The notes beneath the pieces are model-generated. The model ran no database searches. It was not told where the DNA came from and saw only the letters and a list, made by a program, of their open reading frames with translations. A DNA stretch of 8,622 nucleotides from Rickettsiales bacterium (lineage in GTDB: Bacteria; Pseudomonadota; Alphaproteobacteria; Rickettsiales; Deianiraeaceae), in the NCBI GenBank assembly GCA_947424985.1, contig CANDYN010000040.1:1-8622 (forward strand), read 5' to 3'. The translations under genes were made by a program, and so were the position numbers. Below are positions 6,762 to 8,622 of this stretch, piece after piece. Within the stretch, counting starts at the first letter, position 1; every line of letters begins with the position of its first letter.

Positions 6762-7514
6762 TTATGTAAATATAAAGCTTAGCCTTATGGTGTGAGTTGT
6801 AAATTTGAAATCGTCATCAAGATAATAATCTCTGCCATAAAAATAAGAACGGCTATGTGCATTATTGATACTCCTTAACGTATTTGCATATTTTACTTGA
6901 TAGTATTCTAATCTTGTATTGATGTTTTCAGTTGTGCTAATTTCAATGCCAAATCCAAGCTTTGCACCGGAAATTTTGTTTGTGCCAGTTTTGGTAAAGC
7001 TACGATTGTACCCTCTTGTGCTTGGGTATCCTCCATTGCTGTATGAGTCATCTAAGCTATAAGGTTTGACATTCGCAATTGCCGTTTCAAAGCCAGCTAA
7101 TCCATATATTAGTAATGTATTTTTAAATATGTAGCCGATTCTTCCATCTAGGCTAAATTCTGGATTTATATCTGCAATATAATCTTTCCCACCTGCCGCT
7201 ATTTGTCTGTTTAGTGCCCCACTAAGGCTTGTTCCGATGTGTAAATTGTTAAAAAATCTCCAGGAATATCCAACCATATAATTTATTCCAATTTCCGACG
7301 AAGCATTATTAGTTGACCTTGATCCATTTTGCGTTGCTGTAAGGCTTCCAAATTGATAGTATTTCGATGTCATGGTTGCATTTGCACTAACATTGGCATT
7401 TATTTTGTCAATACCAATACCAAAATAAAGGCCTTCAAATTTTTCTTTTGCATTAAGAACGTCAAGCGGTATGAAAAATAACATTACCAAAAATAATATG
7501 CTAAACTTTTTCAT
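6762..7514 (-). CDS. Outer-membrane beta-barrel protein (OmpA-like/porin-type barrel)
   Basis: The product is a 250-residue secreted protein. The signal peptide is residues 1-22 (MKKFSILFLVMLFFIPLDVL, then NA), so mature protein would begin KEKFEGLYFGIGI. The rest alternates hydrophobic and polar residues in short strands ending in aromatics (GLYFGIGI, YMVGYSWRFF, GRIGYIFKN, LLIYGLAGFE, ISGAKLGFGIEI, NTRLEYYQVKYA, THTIRLSFIF). This is the pattern of an 8-10-stranded barrel such as those in alphaproteobacterial surface antigens. The ISGAKLGFGIEI...LEYYQVKY block is typical of these families. Serine- and asparagine-rich stretches near 45-70 and 150-180 would be surface loops. There is no C-terminal peptidoglycan-binding OmpA domain. 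I chose the ATG at 7514 because it directly precedes the signal peptide; an in-frame start at 7580 would put 22 residues before it. A minus-strand TATACT at 7541-7536 could be a -10 box, but I see no good -35. Confidence 0.8.
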   Translation of the reverse strand: MKKFSILFLVMLFFIPLDVLNAKEKFEGLYFGIGIDKINANVSANATMTSKYYQFGSLTATQNGSRSTNNASSEIGINYMVGYSWRFFNNLHIGTSLSGALNRQIAAGGKDYIADINPEFSLDGRIGYIFKNTLLIYGLAGFETAIANVKPYSLDDSYSNGGYPSTRGYNRSFTKTGTNKISGAKLGFGIEISTTENINTRLEYYQVKYANTLRSINNAHSRSYFYGRDYYLDDDFKFTTHTIRLSFIFT

Positions 7515-7571
7515 GATTTTTCTTCTTATGAGAGTAGTATATATTAAATTTAATTTGGATATACGATTTAT

Positions 7572-7587
7572 AATTTTCAAGAAAATT
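7572..7587. repeat. Short AT-rich inverted repeat upstream of the barrel gene
   Basis: AATTTTC (7572-7578), AA, GAAAATT (7581-7587) is a perfect 7-bp inverted repeat. Its 2-base centre is too short for a stable RNA hairpin, so it is more like a protein-binding dyad than a terminator. It lies in the 87-base gap between the broken B gene and the beta-barrel gene. Chance is possible in such AT-rich DNA. Confidence 0.3.
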
Positions 7588-7597
7588 CTAAAAATCT

Positions 7598-7649
7598 TTT
7601 CCTACCTCTCAAAATCCTCCCACCTACTCCCACACCACTTCTTACACAT
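7598..7649 (-). repeat. 52-bp perfect direct repeat, copy 1 (3' end of gene B paralogue)
   Basis: This segment is identical to 8068-8119 over all 52 bases. It covers the last codons of both B paralogues (KKWCGSRWEDFER and stop) and a few bases beyond. Homology between the two B copies continues rightward with increasing divergence and stops sharply just after the stop codon on the other side. Confidence 0.9.
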
Positions 7650-7942
7650 TTTTTCCTTTGTCATTGCATTGGTTATCTTTACATTTCTGTTTATGACGGT
7701 TTGCTCATCTTGGGTACATGGTTCGCAGTAAAATGAGTAAAGCATCATGCAATCAACGCTTTCAGGGGGGGGGTAATATTAAAAGAAAATGGAAATCCAT
7801 CAACCCAATCAACCTTAGAGCATCCATGCACAAACCAAAATTGTGTCATTATGGTAGAGGGAAGGGATACTTCATAATATCGTACATGTCTTCTTGTGGT
7901 ATGTGACCCAGAAAATAACATTCCCAAAATAGCTGCTTCCAT
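7602..7942 (-). pseudogene. Cysteine-rich gene B paralogue, copy 1, frameshifted at a C9 tract
   Basis: The frame opens at ATG 7942 with MEAAILGMLFSGSHTTRRHV and aligns with the intact paralogue at 8072-8422 through VDWV and FN. At a run of nine C (coding strand, 7773-7765) it shifts and ends at a TGA at 7747-7745. Reading on in the next frame restores the paralogue's C-terminal half, from CMMLYSFYCEPC to KKWCGSRWEDFER, down to the TAG at 7604-7602. The whole span is 341 bases, one short of a multiple of three, so one more C would give a full 113-residue protein with all six cysteines of the paralogue. It may be a true mutation, a phase-variable switch, a programmed frameshift or a homopolymer sequencing error. 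The start is 2 bases after the stop of the 39-residue gene upstream. Function unknown. Confidence 0.75.
7765..7773 (-). repeat. Homopolymeric C9 tract at the frameshift in gene B copy 1
   Basis: Nine G on the plus strand read as nine C in the coding strand. The corresponding stretch of the intact paralogue is interrupted (CCCCCCTCCC), which would slip less. Long G/C runs are very rare in such AT-rich DNA and are classic slippage sites. Confidence 0.85.
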
Positions 7943-7944
7943 AT

Positions 7945-8064
7945 TTACTTTACAATCAAACCACCAAACAATACACTAGACTCAACTTCCTTCACATCCT
8001 TATACTCAGAATGACTTGTTTTCTGATCAGTATACATCTTCTGATCCCAGCTTAACTCATCCAT
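7945..8064 (-). CDS. 39-residue gene A paralogue, probably internally deleted
   Basis: A small frame starts at ATG 8064 (MDELSWDQKM...) and ends with SSVLFGGLIVK before a TAA at 7947-7945. A good ribosome-binding site (AGGA, 5 bases before the ATG, overlapping the stop of the preceding B gene) supports translation. Its C-terminus matches that of the larger gene A at the right edge (SSSVLFDGLVVR), also at DNA level. The middle residues are charged and unlike the visible part of A. It therefore looks like a shortened or remodelled copy of A, keeping its C-terminal tag and its place directly before a B gene. There is no signal peptide or membrane segment. Function unknown. Confidence 0.55.
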   Translation of the reverse strand: MDELSWDQKMYTDQKTSHSEYKDVKEVESSVLFGGLIVK

Positions 8065-8067
8065 ACC

Positions 8068-8119
8068 TTTCCTACCTCTCAAAATCCTCCCACCTACTCC
8101 CACACCACTTCTTACACAT
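8068..8119 (-). repeat. 52-bp perfect direct repeat, copy 2 (3' end of gene B)
   Basis: This is the partner of 7598-7649, 470 bases apart. It spans the 3' end of the intact B gene and the bases that form the ribosome-binding site of the 39-residue gene downstream. Confidence 0.9.
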
Positions 8120-8422
8120 CTTCTCCTTTGTCATAGCACTTGTTATCTTTACGGTTCTGTTTATTACTGTTTGTTCATCTTGATTACAGGGCTCGCAGTA
8201 GAATGAATAGTATACCATACAGCCATTTGCTGAGGGAGGGGGGTAATTAAAAAGTGTTGTAATACCCGTTTCCTCAACCCAATCAACCTTGAGACAATTG
8301 TTTGTAAACCAAGCTTGCTGAAAAGCAGAGGCATTAAATATCTCATAATAATGTATACGCAAGTCTCCTCTGCGAATATTGCCGGATGATTTAAATAGTA
8401 GCCCCAAAATAAACCCTTCCAT
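8072..8422 (-). CDS. Intact cysteine-rich gene B, unknown function
   Basis: The product is a 116-residue protein that I do not recognise. It has six cysteines, at 43, 68, 76, 79, 103 and 107, including YCEPC and CKKWC; all six are kept in the frame-restored paralogue at 7602-7942. The even number and CxxC/CxxxC spacing suggest disulfides or a metal site. The N-terminus has a short hydrophobic patch (FILGLLF), too short for a standard signal peptide or membrane helix. There are many aromatic residues (YYEIF, AWF, VDWV, MVYYSFYC). The C-terminal half (68-116) matches the paralogue at 44 of 49 positions, while the N-terminal half is only weakly similar. The ATG is 3 bases after the stop of gene A and has GAGG six bases upstream. 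It is very probably co-transcribed with A. Confidence 0.75.
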   Translation of the reverse strand: MEGFILGLLFKSSGNIRRGDLRIHYYEIFNASAFQQAWFTNNCLKVDWVEETGITTLFNYPPPSANGCMVYYSFYCEPCNQDEQTVINRTVKITSAMTKEKMCKKWCGSRWEDFER

Positions 8423-8425
8423 ATA

Positions 8426-8622
8426 CTACCTCACCACCAAACCATCAAACAATACACTAGAACTTTCTGGAGCTTTTTTCTCTGATGCCCCTGGCTCTTC
8501 CTGCTTAACTGATGCCATGGTTCCTGTCACAACAATACATTTGCTGTGCGTGGATTCGGCATCAACCAAATATTCCCCAGGAGTTCCATTTTTATTGGCA
8601 TCTTTTACCGTCATTTCATATA
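8426..8622 (-). CDS. Gene A, C-terminal part (partial at window edge), unknown function
   Basis: The frame is open from the right edge and ends at a TAG at 8428-8426, giving 64 visible residues that begin YEMTVKDANKNGTPGEYLVD. An internal ATG at 8614 exists but the frame continues upstream without a stop, so the gene probably starts outside the window. The DANKNG string resembles the start of a calcium-binding loop or the loop of an Ig-like (Big_1-type) domain; this is a weak resemblance only. A low-complexity linker (KQEEPGASEKKAPESSS) leads to the C-terminal VLFDGLVVR, shared with the 39-residue gene at 7945-8064. One cysteine is visible (SKCIVVTG). It lies directly before gene B. The function cannot be assigned. 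Confidence 0.6.
   Translation of the reverse strand, partial: YEMTVKDANKNGTPGEYLVDAESTHSKCIVVTGTMASVKQEEPGASEKKAPESSSVLFDGLVVR

Noticed and set aside
7515..7580. Upstream start at 7580 for the barrel gene
   Set aside because: It would place a polar 22-residue extension in front of a clean signal peptide; the ATG at 7514 directly precedes the signal sequence.
7471..7906. Plus-strand open frames over the barrel signal region and the broken B gene
   Set aside because: They run antisense to sequence with clear homology between paralogues, lack ribosome-binding sites and show no domain features.
7598..8119. The 52-bp repeats as attachment sites or insertion-sequence ends
   Set aside because: They are direct copies that coincide with the coding 3' ends of two paralogous genes, and no transposase or integrase is visible; gene duplication explains them.

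Overview
The window is AT-rich, Gram-negative DNA of about one-third GC by eye. The Gram-negative assignment rests on a TolC-type outer-membrane channel, a periplasmic adaptor and an outer-membrane beta-barrel protein. The base composition, the lysine- and asparagine-rich proteins and the lineage-specific genes suggest a host-associated bacterium, possibly an alphaproteobacterium of the Rickettsiales or Holosporales type. That placement is inference: there is no rRNA or other clear phylogenetic marker here.

Left part (1-4446). The 5' end of an unknown gene runs leftward off the window edge. Divergent from it is a compact four-gene drug-efflux operon: a MarR-type repressor, an EmrA-like adaptor, an EmrB-like 14-helix proton antiporter and a TolC-family outer-membrane channel. 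The genes overlap or sit 3-15 bases apart. The promoter has a small inverted repeat between its -35 and -10 boxes, a natural site for MarR autoregulation. EmrB would move the drug across the inner membrane, and EmrA and the TolC-like protein would carry it through the periplasm and outer membrane. Regulator and all three parts are encoded together.

Middle part (4443-7514). A leftward gene encodes a highly charged, repeat-built, probably disordered protein; its stop codon overlaps that of the tolC gene. Divergent from it is an unrecognised 439-residue, helix-rich soluble protein with a strong promoter and almost no 5' leader. It converges, with 5 bases between, on a gene for a small secreted outer-membrane beta-barrel protein.

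Right part (7515-8622). This is the most unusual stretch. Two leftward paralogous modules lie in tandem, each with a gene 'A' followed at once by a gene 'B'. B is a six-cysteine protein of about 116 residues that I do not recognise. The right module has an intact B and an A cut by the window edge. In the left module A is only 39 residues and B is broken by a single-base frameshift at a run of nine C on the coding strand. The B copies share a 52-bp perfect DNA repeat at the 3' end and an almost constant C-terminal half, while their N-terminal halves have diverged strongly. This part looks less AT-rich and has clearer ribosome-binding sites than the efflux operon.
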